In this document: positions 1-15,300 of the stretch, piece after piece | Layout: each line of letters starts with the position of its first letter | How positions within the stretch are numbered: the first letter of the stretch is position 1 | Source of the DNA: Pristionchus mayeri | Lineage: Eukaryota; Nematoda; Chromadorea; Rhabditida; Neodiplogasteridae | Reading direction: 5' to 3' | Length of the DNA: 64,000 nt | Assembly (NCBI GenBank): GCA_036245805.1 | Contig: BTRK01000002.1 | Span: 682,001 to 746,000 of the forward strand | Translations under genes and position numbers: made by a program | The notes under the pieces: generated by a model | What the model saw: the letters and a program-made list of their open reading frames with translations, nothing else | Databases searched by the model: none | Told to the model about the DNA's origin: nothing

Positions 1-395
1 GAGACGTTTTGCCTCCCCTGCCTCTCTCTCTCCCCCCTTCTGCCCTCAGGGCATATTCCATCTTCTATCTCACCGATTTCTTTTCTTGTGTCGTTCTAGT
101 GTGCGCATTTCTTGATCGATCAATTTGTGTCCATGCTACAGTATCCTTACAGTAACCAGGTAACTTCCGCACAGGACCCCGACAAAGCATGCGGAATGGG
201 CGCGACTGACCCGAGCACACACAAGGCGAGACAGGCAAATTATTAACTTCGATACCGGATCCGGAAAGTAGTTGCGCTAACTATTCGGAGTTGTCCGCAC
301 TACCCGAATGCGTACCATGCTCCACGTATTCTTCCATTACGTCATTTGTTAACTAATGCAAATACTGATTAACACTATTATCATCATTGCAAACA
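1..395. other. Region upstream of the chitin synthase; no gene seen
   Basis: Pyrimidine-rich start (CT runs around 20-50) followed by ordinary AT-rich DNA. I see no exon with convincing splice sites. The true first exon and promoter of the chitin synthase may lie here or left of the window, because a strong acceptor (ccatttgcag) ends at 500. Confidence 0.4.
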
Positions 396-3300
396 ATGGA
401 TACTGTAGACAGAATCCGTCCAGAATGCACTGGTTTTGCATATGCCTCTGAACGGTGGTTTAAAGATGAGGTGTTTCATTACCTTTCTTTCCATTTGCAG
501 CCGTCGGCTTCGTCGCACAGCGGGGGTCGCCCGTCCTCCTCCTCGGCTTCCTCTCGTAACCACTCCGTTGCTGACGAGGCCAAGCAGGACATCTACTACT
601 TCACCGGCGGTAATCACTGTAGCTATACCCTGATAAAGTGAAATATTCAATCAACATGGACTGAGAGTCATGTTCGTGATAATTTTTGGAAGCGCAAGCG
701 CGAGCCGCATTACACCCATATCCTGCTTTGCCTTTTGAGCTTTATTTGAAGCACAATAGAATCTTATCCGCGCAACATCAAAGCGATCACTTCTTCGAAT
801 GAATATTTCATTGATCTCCCTATTTTTCATTCATGCTAAATTTGCCCATCTGAAGACCATGATATTGGAAGAGAGTCATGCTAGTCATCTGCAGGCATCG
901 AGGCGCCCACCATGGAGGCGCGCAATCGGCTGAACTCCTCGTTCGCTCCCCAACTCAACCATACCCCAGCACCTCCACCTCCACCTCCTCCTCCCACAGG
1001 TAGAGATGGCATCGGAAAATATAGCCTCCATTGTCTCTTGCCTATCATGGCTATGAGAGAGCATTCAGAATTATGATGATTCCCTTCGAAACCATGACCT
1101 ACCTACTTTCAGGCCCGACGCCCTTCGAGCGTGCGCCCGGGTACCGAGTGCCTCCTAAGGACGCGGACGTCACTCAATCGTATGGATAATCAGCCATATT
1201 TGCTTCATTTTTTGAGCTCTTGCTAGCTTCAAAGATCCCCACTGTTTCTGTAAGCATTTAGATGTAACTCAAAACCATCATACTATAAAAAGGTCGAATA
1301 TAGTAAAGATTAAATCCTTTTCAGTTGCGTGATGGACGGCAAGAGCTGGGACATCTTCCGGCTCAAGCAGCCGAAGGGCGATCGGCAGGGGCTCGGTAAG
1401 CTTTATTTTGTTATTATTTCGCATGGTTATTATTTTAGGCATAACTAGTGCGTTCTCTTTCCGCGAGTGCGCTTGTTGTAGTTCTTCAATACATTGCTTC
1501 CTATGGCGCTTCTCCAGTTTCTCAGACCATCAAACACCATTTCGTCACACCTTCTGATTCACATCCCATTCATTGTCCTTTCTTTTCTCACCTCTTCCGA
1601 CATCCCCTCAAGGGGGGAAGATGACACTTCCTGATCCGGTTATCTCCCTCTGCCATTGTCTTTTCGCTCTCCCTGCTCTTCCCGCTCTCTCCAATCCACA
1701 CGCTCTCTCGTCTTGTCTCTGACCGTCTGCGCTCTCCCGCCGAGAATCCCCTCTCGTGCATATCCCCTTTTCGCGCGTTTTTGTGTGCTTGCCGATGTTG
1801 ATCCTGGGGGTGCACGGAGCGAATCAAAGACCACGTGGAATCGACCCACAATCGAGATTCACATTTCGACGTTGCCCGATGTTTCGGGGAAGTACTTGTA
1901 GTACGGGCAAGAACGGGGAATTCCAGTTGAGTGATTCCGAAAGATCGCGGGGAGAATTGAGGGAAGAATACGCATTCCCTCTGTGCAATAATTAAAACAC
2001 AACAACATTATCGAGTGTCCACTAGAAAAATTAATTAGATAAGGGGCTATTTCGAAACTGAATCGACAACACGTTTTTACCTACGACAAGACCATAAATA
2101 TCAGTTGCAAACCCTCTAGTCTCATTCAATACCCTTCATTTTTTCAACATATGTTCCTTGTCTGAATAGGCTCCTGAATGGAGATCGGGGCGGATCGGAT
2201 GAAGTTTCCGATCCGACCCGATCCCCATTGAATCGTTAGACTAGAAAACCAGCATCGTTTTTTTTTCTTCTATCCACTATCCTCGTCCCCTCGTCTCAAG
2301 TATCATTGACCGTGTGCGGCGGCGCTTATTTGATCCTGCCGAATTTCGCACTTCGAGATCGTCTCTGGCTCTCTTCAATTGTCGTACTCTCTAACGTTAT
2401 AGAAAGGAGGAGAAATCGAATCAGCCTCCACAAGTTGACATCTAGAGACAGAACCGAAAAAAAAGGGGAGAGATTCATGTCTGTGTAGATTGATGTGAAG
2501 AGAAGTGATCTAAGACACAGTGAGATATTATGAGCAGAGAAGAGAGCAAGAACAGTGCTCTGAAGAAGGAGAAGTGATCCGAGAGAGGAGAGAGGGGGTC
2601 AGAACGAGTCTAGCGGCGCTGATTACACAGAGAAACAGCGGTGGCAGAGAGATTTATTGGCAGTGTTCTGATAAGGGAACGGCATGGAAAAGATGATCGA
2701 CGAAATTATATGAATGTTTCATTTTTATTGTGAGAGGGGATAAATCGAAACTCGAACACATTCCGAATTTTCGTGCCTAATAGAATTGGGTGAAATCAAA
2801 TGAATACTGAAAGATCGAAAATATCCTAAGGTCGACATTAGAAATTAACTAGTTCTACATTATTATAATATTGCATTAACTTGCAGGATTCTGGCACGAT
2901 GCTTCACTGCAAGTGCTCAAACTCGTCACTTTCGGCGTGCTCTTCCTGCTATCGCTCGGAAGTGCAGTTCTGGCTAAGGTTATATTGGCTGAACGATCTT
3001 TGATTGTTGGTCGACAGAATTGAAAAATACAAATGAGCCACGAAAAAACGGCTTGAATTATTATTTTTTCAATGGATCGAATTGAGCACAATACTGTCGT
3101 CTGCCGTTGATCTCGTTCTTCAAAAGACTGAGAAACCGATCCAAAATATTTAAAAAAAAAACAAAATATAGAAAATTATTTTAAATTCCAGATTTCCTTC
3201 GTTCTCATATCCTCAGCAGTTGGCTGGGGCGGCCAGAACATGACGATTTGCACGGATAAGATTCCTGGTGATAAATTGTCATTTATCTCGATTTCCGTAC

Positions 3301-6300
3301 AATAGTTTATGTGACTGGAAGACCGGCCCTTTCAATGTGAAACCTTTTTATATTTTGAAGAGTTTCGCATACGGTAGTGAGAATTATACGTGCAATCTTT
3401 CGCTCTAGGCTATCTGCCTATCTGACTGACAAGAAAAAAACAGATAGACCCTCAACTGCTACGCTACAAGCACACTGTTTGTTTGTCTTGTGATGATGTG
3501 CTTCCAGCATCCGGGAAAAATGTGTGTGGGAACACGATGAATTGTTGCTATCGAGTGGATGATGCACAGGCGGAATTCTGATTACGAGTGGACCGGAATA
3601 ATCAAAAGCAATCGCAGAGTCGGACTGGAACACGGTGCGCATCGCGCCGAAACACTCGGCCAAGTGGGCGTGGGCGCTCTTCCTGGTGGTGGCCATACCG
3701 GAGGTACTTGAGGCTATAGAATTAAGAATAGCGATCAAAGTTCAAGGAAAGAAACTCGAAAAGCGAAACGATAGGTGCAGATTTACATACAATATCTTTG
3801 AAGTGCTAATTAATTGACGTGACGTGTAATGAAAATACATGCAATATCAGAGAAACAAGAGGCACAATGTAAAAAAGATGAATTCCATGAGCTAATTATC
3901 ATTGACATAAGAATTCGAGTAATAATTGCTTTCAGTTCGTCTGCTTCATCCGATCGCTACATCGTACACTCTTCAAGAACGTCCGCCGGCCAACGCTGAT
4001 ACAGTTCACCGTGGTGCGTAATTTACACAATTTGTGATAGGATATTTATAATAAAATAACATGGGATAAATTTAAAAGATACACAGATTTTTATCATTCC
4101 CACAAATTACGGAAAGCCAGCAAATTTCATCTTCAAATGATAATTTTTATGATTCTATGAAACTCAATCACATTTCTGTGTCTGGACAGTTGAGAGTTGG
4201 AAATAGCCTGTTCGGTATAACACTGAGAAAAAAAATACAATTTCGAGTCTTGCTGGTATCCCAATCACGACGAGATAATTACCAGGTCTTCATCATCGAG
4301 ACTCTGCATGCGATCGGCGTCGGCATTCTCGTGTTCAGGATTCTGCCCGAGCTGGACGCAATCACTGGTGAGCGAGAGTAGTCAAATCTTTTGGACAGGA
4401 GAAATGGCAACGAAAGAAATTGCCTTCTGTACACTCTCGTTGGTCTTATCGGTGAGGAAAATTACAAAATGAAGAAAGTCAATTCAAGATTTTCCCTGTA
4501 ATAGATGCATTCACTTATCAACGCATAGAAGTTTCTGATATGTTTCAGCATGTGCTTTAGACGTTAACTTTCAGTGCTTCAACGATCAATCGTTGATTGC
4601 CTGTTGACGTAAAAAATATGTAAAAGCTTCAAAAATAAAATCACAGCTCTGATGCTGATGAACGCGGTCTGTCTCGTGCCCGCCTGTCTCTCGCTCATCT
4701 CGAGGAGGGCCAAGAAGATGACACTGGTGAATATTAATATTTTAATTAATTTAAAAATTAATAAAATAAATAATATAATTATCAGATCTACATTATTCTG
4801 GATGTCCTGGCAATTGGTGCGCAGTCAACGATTTACTGGAAGGTAAGCAAGATAAAATTATAAGATTCCCAGCATTGCTCTGTAACAAAAATGAGAGATC
4901 AACCATAGGTTCTAACTATCAGTATTTGCTTATAAACATAATTGATTATCAGAGATCAAAGATCACTCTCAGTCCATCTCCCCTACTCTCGTCAACCACC
5001 GTCTCTCGCTGCCCATATCACTGACTCTGATCTCACTCGCGTGGTGGCAAAATTTCCCGCACCCGAAGAGTGCCCTGCCAATGGTGGGTTGTTTTTGTTG
5101 TTGTTGTTGTTGTTATTATTATTGTTTTTTCATTTAATCGAAAACAAACTGATCCTGTTTAGATCCGATCCCTGGCAGCTTTCGCAGCCCGACTCAATGA
5201 GAAGAGGAGCAAGGTATGTTTCATTTTCCAAAACTGATATTTCTTGAGTTTCACAACCATTTTAAACGTAGTATACGTAAAATTTTATGATTCCACCGTG
5301 CCTTTATTTGTTATAAAAGTTACCTGTATTTCATGCGCTTTCTGGCATCCGTTACTGCAAGATAATGAGTAGACCATTTTAGACGTATGCCCTTGTATCG
5401 CTGTGGAAGTGCTGCATCTACGCGATGTGCCTTGTGGCCTTCGTGTCGTCGCGAGTGAAGATGGACGAGCTTATGAGGTGAACTTATTCATTTGTCAAAA
5501 TTTACCATATAACCATTATTCCGGTCAATTTTAGCACTGCTCAATAATGTTGTGAGATCTGTGTCACCTCTTATCAACAAAAAAGGAAAATTTATTATCC
5601 TAGCGATGAACAACCCAGTAGCGATGATTCTAGTGAACGGCACTTGGTCGGATGAGAACTATTATGCATGCCGCCTTTGAAATACCATAGGCGGCATGAC
5701 GTCATAGTTCTCATCCGACCTATTGCTAGTGAACATATGGTTTATCAACCTAGTAAACATATTGATTGCGTTCAAACCATTAATATTTTCAGGAGCGACG
5801 TCTTTAGCGAAAAGCTGATCACCATCACCGGGCACGAGATGAACCAAACCCAGATCCAGAACTTCCTGAGCAGAATGAGGGCACTTGAAACGGGAATTGG
5901 TTCGTTTTTTTCGAATTTCCATATAGTTTGATTGCTATCTCTTGTGAGATATGCTTCACCGAGGCCATAATATCTAACGAAAAAGTGATTTCTCAATCTG
6001 TGCTGGAGACTGCATCCCAATAAACAAAACGAAAAAATAATAATTCAGACTACACGGACACCGTGATCGACACGGAAACGGAGAAGATGAAGGTATTTTA
6101 TGAATGTTAATCACTTCAACTTGTGCACTAGTGTTCGAGACACGATGCAGCTTAGAGTTCGTAATTCGGGTCGCCGTATCTTCCGTGTACACTCTCTCTC
6201 GACCGGTGGAACGGTGAAAGAGTGTGTAAACTGAAGAGACGGCGACCCGAATTACGAACTCTAATGCAGCTCTCTTCATTCTGCGCATTCTTTCGCCATT

Positions 6301-9300
6301 CGACCGAACGAGAGAGTGTGTGGAATGGAGAGAGTGGTATCGTTTCTCGGACTTTATTGTGCGCCATGGGAGGCAATTGGATGACAAACACAGAGGATCC
6401 CCTGATGGGATGATGCAATTGGCCCCGAGTCCTTATGAAACCCCAAGGATTTCCAGGTTGTCAAAAAATGGAATCCGAAAGAGGACAAACCCGATGAGAT
6501 TGATGCCGGAGAGTACGCGAAGTGGGTTGCTTTGCTTGATTTTAAACGTAACAATCTGAAGACAAATTTAAAAAAGGGGTAAAAATAACAATAACAACTG
6601 ATTTAGGCGTCGTCGTCGGAAGCGTCAGGCCGCTGGAGAGCCGGAAGAGGAGGAGGAGATATCCGCATATTCGGTAAGGTTTAATCTTTGGTTTTTAATA
6701 TCATCCAATATATTTGATATCTCATGATATTTGATATCTCATGTTCCGGTTTCGTTACGGATGAATATTTCCAATGACGATTAGAGTTTGTAATTCGGGA
6801 CACGGTCTCCTCATTTCCCACACTCTCTCGCCGATAGGCCGGTCTAGAGAGTGTGGGAAATGAAGACGTGACCCGAATAACGAACTTTAATGACGATGCA
6901 TTTGCTCAGGTCTTCGATGAGTACGTTGAGCTCAATCAGTTCACCTCTCCCTACGATGCGCTGTGGATCGTGCTAGTTCAGGTACAACCAAAAAGGATAG
7001 TTTGACATGTCCAGGAACAACATATGTCGATGTCTTTGTATGATCCGAGAGGAATCTAATGGGCATATTTGTTTGCGTATTATGTTCAGATATGCTTCAA
7101 CGAATGTTCAAATTAATTCAGATCCTAACCGTTGCAATATCTTCTTCGATGTATGGGGAACAAGACAAAACAACAAAACAACACTTTTACAGGCCCTAGC
7201 TGGCTTCGTCTGCCTCGCTTCGTCCAAGTTTGCCTGCAAAGTACGCATTCAGCTCTCTTGAAAAACTTGTCCGAGAATAATCACTGTTTCTCACGCCCTT
7301 TAGAAGAACAACATTCGACGATGGTGTTTTTTAGACCATGGGAAATGCCTTTACCAAGCAACCCTATGAGCCAAGTGACTATGTCGGATGAGAACTATGA
7401 CGTCATGCCGCCTTTGATCTATCAAAGGAGGCGTGACGTCATAGTTCTTAAAATAGTGCCGCAACCAATCTCGGGTTCTTCGCAGGTGCTCATGCAGCGG
7501 TCCGGCTTCGCTCTGCCCATGCTGTTGTGTGGTCCAGTAGCCGTCATCATACTGGCCTCTTCCTGTAGCATGAGAGAGAGGGACTCGTGCTACCTCACGT
7601 CTACGCTTACCAAGGTGAGAAGATTTATTCTGGATAGATGTTATTTTGGAGACTATTTTTCTATTCGAAAACTCAAGATGAACCTGAGAAATATAGTTGT
7701 GGACATTCTGATTTGAGTTAAGCTTCACGCTGCTTTTAATTTTTCTATCGACTTGCCTTTCGCAATTTCAGGTTTGCTCCCTCGGTAAAAACAAACCAAT
7801 GATTTCTCAGGAACTGTTCTGGCGCTGTGGCGACTTCACCAACTCTCCACTCCGACTGCTGGCTTACAGTCAGACCTGGATGTGGCTAGGTGAGGTTGCA
7901 ATACTCCGAATTTCAAATAATTTCCTGCATGCTCTATTTGTGAAATTCAAGCAATATCTAGGGCATGAGTTTGAAAGAAATGACACGAGTATTCAGAATG
8001 ACTAGACCTTGAGAAATATCCGATCATTTTCAGGCTGGCTGCTCTCTCAAGTCTGGGTCACTTTCCACCTGTGGACGCCTGGACAGGAACGACTCGCCCG
8101 CTCTGAGAAGTGAGCTTATTTCAATAAATATGAAATAACTGTAATTGTTATCACAGAATCCAATTCATTTTGCCATCTTCCTAACATTTATAAATACACT
8201 AATCATTCGCAGACTCTTCATCCTGCCCTACTTCCTCGGAGGTTTCATCGAATCTCTCGCTCTTAATAGGAGAAGAGACGACAAGGCCAGCATAAAGGCG
8301 GAGGTTTGGTTTATTGGTATGACTTTCTTTCAGAATTGAATGTCAGGACCTCGAAATGGACTCGGAGGACAGCTCGCAGACGTATGAGACCATTGGTAAA
8401 CCATTAATTTCATAACAAGACAAAATTCCTTGAATGAGATGCGCGTGTCTGACAAATGTTGAACAAATACTGTTGTAAACTTGTGAGGCCGGGCGAAAGT
8501 GATGGATCGAATCCCGTTTTATTTGATGCCACATACATTTTCAGGATTCGGCGGTGGTCCTAAGCCTCCTCCCTCCGTCTGTTCCATGAGTAGCAGCAAG
8601 CACGACGGCATGATTCGGTGAGACTTTATTTTTATTTTATTTTTTCCAACCTCGACCTCATCTTCACTACGCGTGCTCAAATTTCCATTGGGAAATACTA
8701 TTCGTGAAGCATAGCTCTTTATATTTCACGTTTTCTCTGAACCATCAGTAAATCTATCAGCCATTTTAATAACATACATAATTAATTAAATATTAATTAA
8801 GCGATTCTGCCTCATCTGCTGACGCGATAACGAAGATCTACGCGTGCGCTACGATGTGGCATGAAACGGCGACCGAGATGACTTGCATGCTCAAGAGTAT
8901 ATTCAGGTGATTTATGCAGTTAAAATATAATATAAATAATTGAATCCTGTTGCCTGTTGTGAACATAGCGCTTTGTTCACATTTTGGCAATGAAAAGGCG
9001 GAAACATTATCTCAGCAATTTGATTGAGTTTCAAATAAAATCGATAAACTGTGAGAATGCGATGCAGTGATGTATTCTTGAACTTTACAAAAAAACAAAA
9101 AAAAACAAAAACAAAAACAGTTTGCAATAAATTCTTTCAGAATGGACGAGGACCAGTGTGCGCGACGCAACGCGCAGAAGTACCTCAAGATCGTCGACCC
9201 TGACTACTACGAGTTCGAGGCGCACATCTTCTTCGATGATGCGTTCGATTATGTAGGTCACAATGAGGCGGAGATAGGGATACCAGTGCAAGAGCAATGA

Positions 9301-12300
9301 TCTGACTGTCCTCATGTCACACACTCTTAGAGAAAGCGATAGAGAAAGGAATTTGGAGAGAGTCAGACGATAATTCCATCGCAAACTAACTCCTTTACAT
9401 CGCTCTCTTCATTCTCTGAGCTGTCTCACTGGCATTTTTGTCGAGAAAGCGCAGATAGAAGAGAGCCATTCGATAATAACATTCTTAGAAATGACTTACT
9501 TGGAAATTGGCTTAAGTTATGTTTAGTCATTCAATGTTCGATTACAGAACGAGTTTGGAGAGCCGATCGTGAACAAGTACGTCAAGCAGATCATCGAGGT
9601 GATGGATGCAGCCGCGAGGTATTCAAATATTTGAATACATTAATATATTTCGTTTTCGACTCGATGAACAATTGATTGACGAAATTGTCAAAGCTATTGA
9701 CGCTCACTAGAGTGCAACCATGACAAATTTTGTGATTGATTGATTGAGTGCCGTTCATCAAACCCAAATGCACCTGAAGCCTCCCAAGAAGGCCAAGACT
9801 CCCTATGGCGGCCGATTCGTCTACATACTGCCTGGTGATTTTCAATTTTTTTATCTTTTATTGTTTTTAAAAGATAAAAAAAATTGAAAAAAAAATTATT
9901 GTTTTTTTTAGGCAAGAACCGCTTGATCATTCACATGAAGGACAAGACTAAGATTCGCACAAGAAAACGATGGAGTCAGGTAAGCGTTTCGAAAACGCCG
10001 CATGACCTACTCGAATACCGTAATCCATTTACCTAGGTCATGTACCTCTACTACCTGCTCGCCTACAGACTCATGATGAAAGTAAGTGATCCCGTCGATT
10101 TATATGAAGCAATCAGTTGTGCTTCACTTACTATTCATTCACTATTCGACTAGCAATTCGACGATTTCTATAGTAGACAACGAAGTAAAAAATATTCAAT
10201 TATTCAATATCAACCCTCTCACGGGATATTGGGGAAACATAGTTGGCATCCAAAAATATTCATGTTCATGTGTGTAATCTGAAATATTAAAATATGTGTG
10301 TATTCGTACAAAAACAATTGAGGTGGACGAGCAAGCGTGCAAAGTTCGACGATTTATAGTAGATTAAAAAAACTAAAATAATCTTTATAAAATATAGTCA
10401 AACGTAAAGATATTCGAAATCGTAATAGATAAGCTAGAAATTCGTTGTGTAGTCAGAGGAGTGGAATAACAGAAACCAATTAAGGTGGACGAGCAAGCGC
10501 GCAAGGAGATCATCTCGGAGAACACGTTCATCCTCACACTCGACGGCGACGTCGACTTCACCCCTCAGTGCGTGCATCTTCTAGTGGATTTGATGAAGAA
10601 GAACCGGAAATTGGGTAAGCTCCGCCCACTTTCGGGATGGCTTCGCAAGACATGTCTATATTCAATGCATTTTTTCTTTCTCGATAGTCTGACATCAGAA
10701 ATATAGCGGAGATTGAATATTTATTGCTTGCGAACCCTTCTCTATCCAACTTCCCGTTGACAAATTTACATAATACTTTTTTAGGCGCTGCTTGTGGACG
10801 CATCCACCCGCGTGGATCCGGGCTCATGGTCTGGTAAGTCTCCTTGCGGGCTTGGGAGATGGTACCGGGCAATTGTGTTCCTGACCTTCACATACGAGTA
10901 AAAAAATCGCTAGAATGACTCTTAATTTTGCGTTATCCTCACCAATCAGAGATAACGCTGAATAAAGCAAGTTATCCCTACCAAATAACCAAATCATTCG
11001 CAGGTACCAGAAGTTCGAGTACGCCGTCGGCCATTGGCTCCAAAAGGCGACGGAACACATGATCGGCTGCGTGTTGTGCTCGCCTGGATGCTTCTCCCTG
11101 TTTAGATCGTATGCACTGATGGACGACGGAGTGACCAGGATGTGAGGGTTTTGGATCTTTGGAAAGGTAGCCTGTCCGTAATAACCTGTACGAATGGTTA
11201 GGAGCGGAAACTGATAGCCTGAATGGATGGTAAGGGACCTTGATCACGTGATGTTACCCAACGACCTATAAAATCCTGAAGGAGACGATTATTTTGGAAT
11301 ATTTGTAGAAATAAAATATCATACATGCCTTAATGCAGGTACGCCTCGAAGACGGTAAAGCCGATGGACTATATACAGTATGATCAGGGAGAGGACCGAT
11401 GGTTGTGCACACTACTACTACAGAGAGGATACCGGTGACTTGTTCTTAGTCATGCATTTGTAAATATCATATTTCTAGAGTCGAGTACTGCGCGGCGTCG
11501 GACGCCCAGACATTCGCACCGGAAGGCTTCAACGAGTTCTTCAATCAACGGTTTCGCATTACTTTAATTTCTAACGCTAAATTCATTTCGAAGTTATGAG
11601 ACGTTTACTGTAAACATTCTTGCTAAGATATCCAAAATTGAAACTGGCGTAGTAGTACTATTCTTCGATCCATGCCTCGAAAAAATGATGTACATTTACA
11701 TTTTTCTACTTGCAGAAGAAGATGGATTCCTTCCACGATCGCTAACATCTTCGATCTGCTCAAGGACTACAAGAACGTCGTGCAAGTGAACGAGAGCATC
11801 TCCATCTGGTTAGAACAACCCCTATTAACCCCAATTATATATCATCTCGGAATGATTCAAACCAACGACACATTATTTTGCCAGCATTGATACATTTTCG
11901 TTTCAAATCACCCGCTCTGACTCTTTATCAACAAAGTTGTTATTTTATCTCTTGTACTATTGACACATTTCAGGTACATCATCTATCAAATCGTCATGCT
12001 CATCTCTTCAATTCTCGGTGAGATTTTTCAGTTTAGTTTTTGTTTAATCAAAACCAACAATGTTTTGGCTCAAGCATAAATAAATTACAGGACCGGGATC
12101 AATCTTTCTGATGGTGGTCGGAGCCGTTTCCATCTCGTTCAACATTGACATGAAGGTAAATTTTGAAAATAAAAGTCAATGAAACAAAATATTTGCAGAT
12201 TTCACTAATAATCATTTCGCTGCCCGTTCTATTCTTCATCCTAGTGTGTCTGACCGCGAAAGCAGAGAAACAGGCAAGCCAAATTCGAAATATTTTATAT

Positions 12301-15300
12301 TTATCATATCTTAATTAGTTCAATAATAATAATATTAATTAAAAATATTCACAATTCCAGTTGCTCGTCGCCCAAGTGATAGGCTGTCTCTTCGCAATGC
12401 TGATGACTGCTGTGATAGTAGGAACCACGCTGCAGATTCAGAAGGTGTGAACATAAGTAACCATCAAATTTGTTCTTGTGTATCTTGCAAGAATGTTCCA
12501 TTGGGATGTTTTTTTTCCGCAATCTTCGGCACACTCGCCTAAAAATAAACGGCAATAATCTCAGGACGGTTTGCTCTCGCCCAACTCGATCTTCTTGTTC
12601 TCCACGATCCTCTGCTTCATGTGCGCCGCCATACTTCATCCGCTCGAATTCTCCTGCATTCTGCCTGGTTCGTTTAACATTTCTTAGTTCTTAGGCATAT
12701 GCTTGACCTAAGCATAAGCCGAAAAATAGATACTAGTAAGAATGAATCCGCCAAAAATTGAACTCGTATGACAGAAGACGGAAAGGCCCTTTGCGGCTTC
12801 CCCTTTTCGAGTATTTTTTTGAATTTTATATTTTGCGCATTTTTCAGGTGGGGTGAATAGCTCTTCTGTTCCTCAGCTCTTTAGCTCTCTTGAAATATGA
12901 AAAAAAAAACACAAAATTACACAAAAAATAAACCCTAACCATCACTCTTCCTTACCGTTCAGGCACAATCTACTTCCTGGCCATTCCGTGCATGTACTTG
13001 CTGCTGCCTATCTACTCCATCTGCAATCTCAACATCGTCGCGTGGGGAACGAGAGAGGATCCGGCTCGTGAGTAGTGCAAGTAAACGCATTATTCATTCA
13101 ACACACTCTCTAGATCGATAGAATGCAGATCTTGTCGTATCATTTGTACAAAACACAGCGAGCATATGTATATAGCGTGTTAGAGGCGTCGATATGTTTT
13201 TGTTCCGCGACTTTTGTATTTGAAGGAACTTATCAATTTTCAGAAAATGACAAGAACAATCCGACGAGAAACGCGCAAGGGCATCTGGACCTGATCGAGA
13301 ATGGAATGGGACAAAGGGTGAATAATTTTTAAATCTTTAATCATTAATCTTAATCGCCTATGTTGAAGTAAGGGTCGGCCGCTCACAGCGATTTGGGGAA
13401 ATATTGAATGAGAAACCATAATTTACAAGGTCGAGGGCGAGTTCTCCTTCGGATGCGGCTCCGCTTGCCGTCTTATGTGCTGCCTGAGCCCGGACAAAAT
13501 GGAAACCAGGTGAGATTTTGTTGAGGAACGAATGTGTAGGTCATCAGCATTGCCCAGGATAAGTAGATGAACACGATGGACACCAGTTGTTGTCATATGA
13601 TGGTTATTTTCCCTGATACCCCAAGTATCGATTTTAGGCACTAAAATTTTCCATTAGAATACATCTAGAGCCATTGAAAAATATCATCAGTGAAAGATCA
13701 AAATGTTATATTCGATCGTTGATTCTTACTTCGCAATTCAGTCCGGCGATGTTCAAGTTAAATGAGAAGCTCGGTGAGATTTCACACAGACTGGAACGAA
13801 TTGAGAGGAGGACGCAGCCGGGATTGACCAGAAGGTGTGCATTCTTATTTTACAAAAAAAAATAAACAAAACACAAGAAATACTCTACAAAGGTTGAAAG
13901 AGGTAGGTATTTCACCCCGTGAAATACCTACCTCTTTCACTCAGCCATCACTAGAGGCGTTCAATTCGTGTCCACCACGTGAAATGTTGATGAAAAAGTA
14001 TGAGAATAATACGACAATTGCAGACCCTCGATGGTTTCTGCCGGAGGCGTGCCATCGAACACGGACAAGTGCTCTGACGACGATGATCAGGAGGTAGATT
14101 TTCGTTAAAGGCGTAGCGAGCTCACTACCTCACATATTTTTACCAAGTTTCATTGCTCAATACACAGTATTTTACCACGAATTAAGATTTGGCCCTTATG
14201 GCTAAAGCAATTCTGCAATGCAATTATCATTAGCCAGTGTTTGCCCTTCTACAAATGGTACATTACAATATTATTATTGTATTCAACGAAAACACATTTA
14301 AGCTGGAAGACGATCTGGAGATGTCAAAGCAGAGCCGCGCTGCGATGAACAATAAGCGATGGAAGCCACAAAGCGATGCCTGGTTACAGGACAGGTCTGG
14401 TCTTTAATCTTTGATATTTGTAGCTCTCTTTTTCATAAGATAACCGATAGGCAATACGCGCTAAAAAATACACGATCTAGGTATTTATAATTCTCCTTTC
14501 AGTGCACTAAAACGTGCCGAAACGGACGTTCTTGATCCTGACGAAGACGCATTCTGGACCGAATTCATCGAAAAGGTAGACTGAAAAATAAAAGATCAGT
14601 AATAATCGACTACTTGCAGTACCTCTTCCCGACATGTGAAGACCCCAAGGAGAAGGAGACGTTGAAAGCTGGACTAGCCGATCTGAGAAACAGGGTGAGC
14701 AATTGAGAAGAATTTGTGAACATGCCTTACTATTTTCATTCCTTTAACCTTGCCTTTGCTTATGTCAATTCCTACAAAAAGACGAGAATTTGTCTGGAAC
14801 ATGTGTAATCGGATTTTAGAAAATACAATTTTCCTGTCAGACGGTCGCCGGCTTCTTCATGCTCAACATCGTCTTCATCATCGTTGTACTCGTGCTGCAG
14901 CTGCAGAAGGACTGCCTGCATATTGAGTGGCCGATCGGTGAGCAAATAGTTTCCTACTCCTGCTTCAGTCCCGGTTAGAGGAGTGAGCGTTGAAAAATGG
15001 TTTACTTGCGTACAATGATTGGGACCGAATTAACTACGTTCAGGTCCTAAATTCAACCACACGATCACACCTTGCTATGGAGACACTACCAAGGAGGTAT
15101 TGAATTGTAATCTATAAAATGTGAGAGAGCTAATAACTCTATCTAAATCAGTTTAATTACATATTTCCATAGATCTGGGTGATGTCTCGGCTCCAACTCG
15201 AACCGATCGGTCTCGTCTTCCTAGTCTTCTTCATGAGCATTCTCGTGATCCAGGTAAGCTGGTGCAAGACTTGTACCATGGTACCACATCCTGGAGCCAT

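Noticed and set aside
1588..1995. Several overlapping ORFs in chitin synthase intron 4
   Set aside because: Low-complexity CT/GA-rich sequence open in many frames on both strands; nothing marks a real exon.
3418..3738. 106-codon minus-strand ORF
   Set aside because: It is antisense to a chitin synthase exon and its intron, and has no signal, motif or splice support.
7132..7716. A 194-codon + ORF
   Set aside because: It strings together intron sequence, a palindromic mini-element and two chitin synthase exons, and only part of it is in the real frame.
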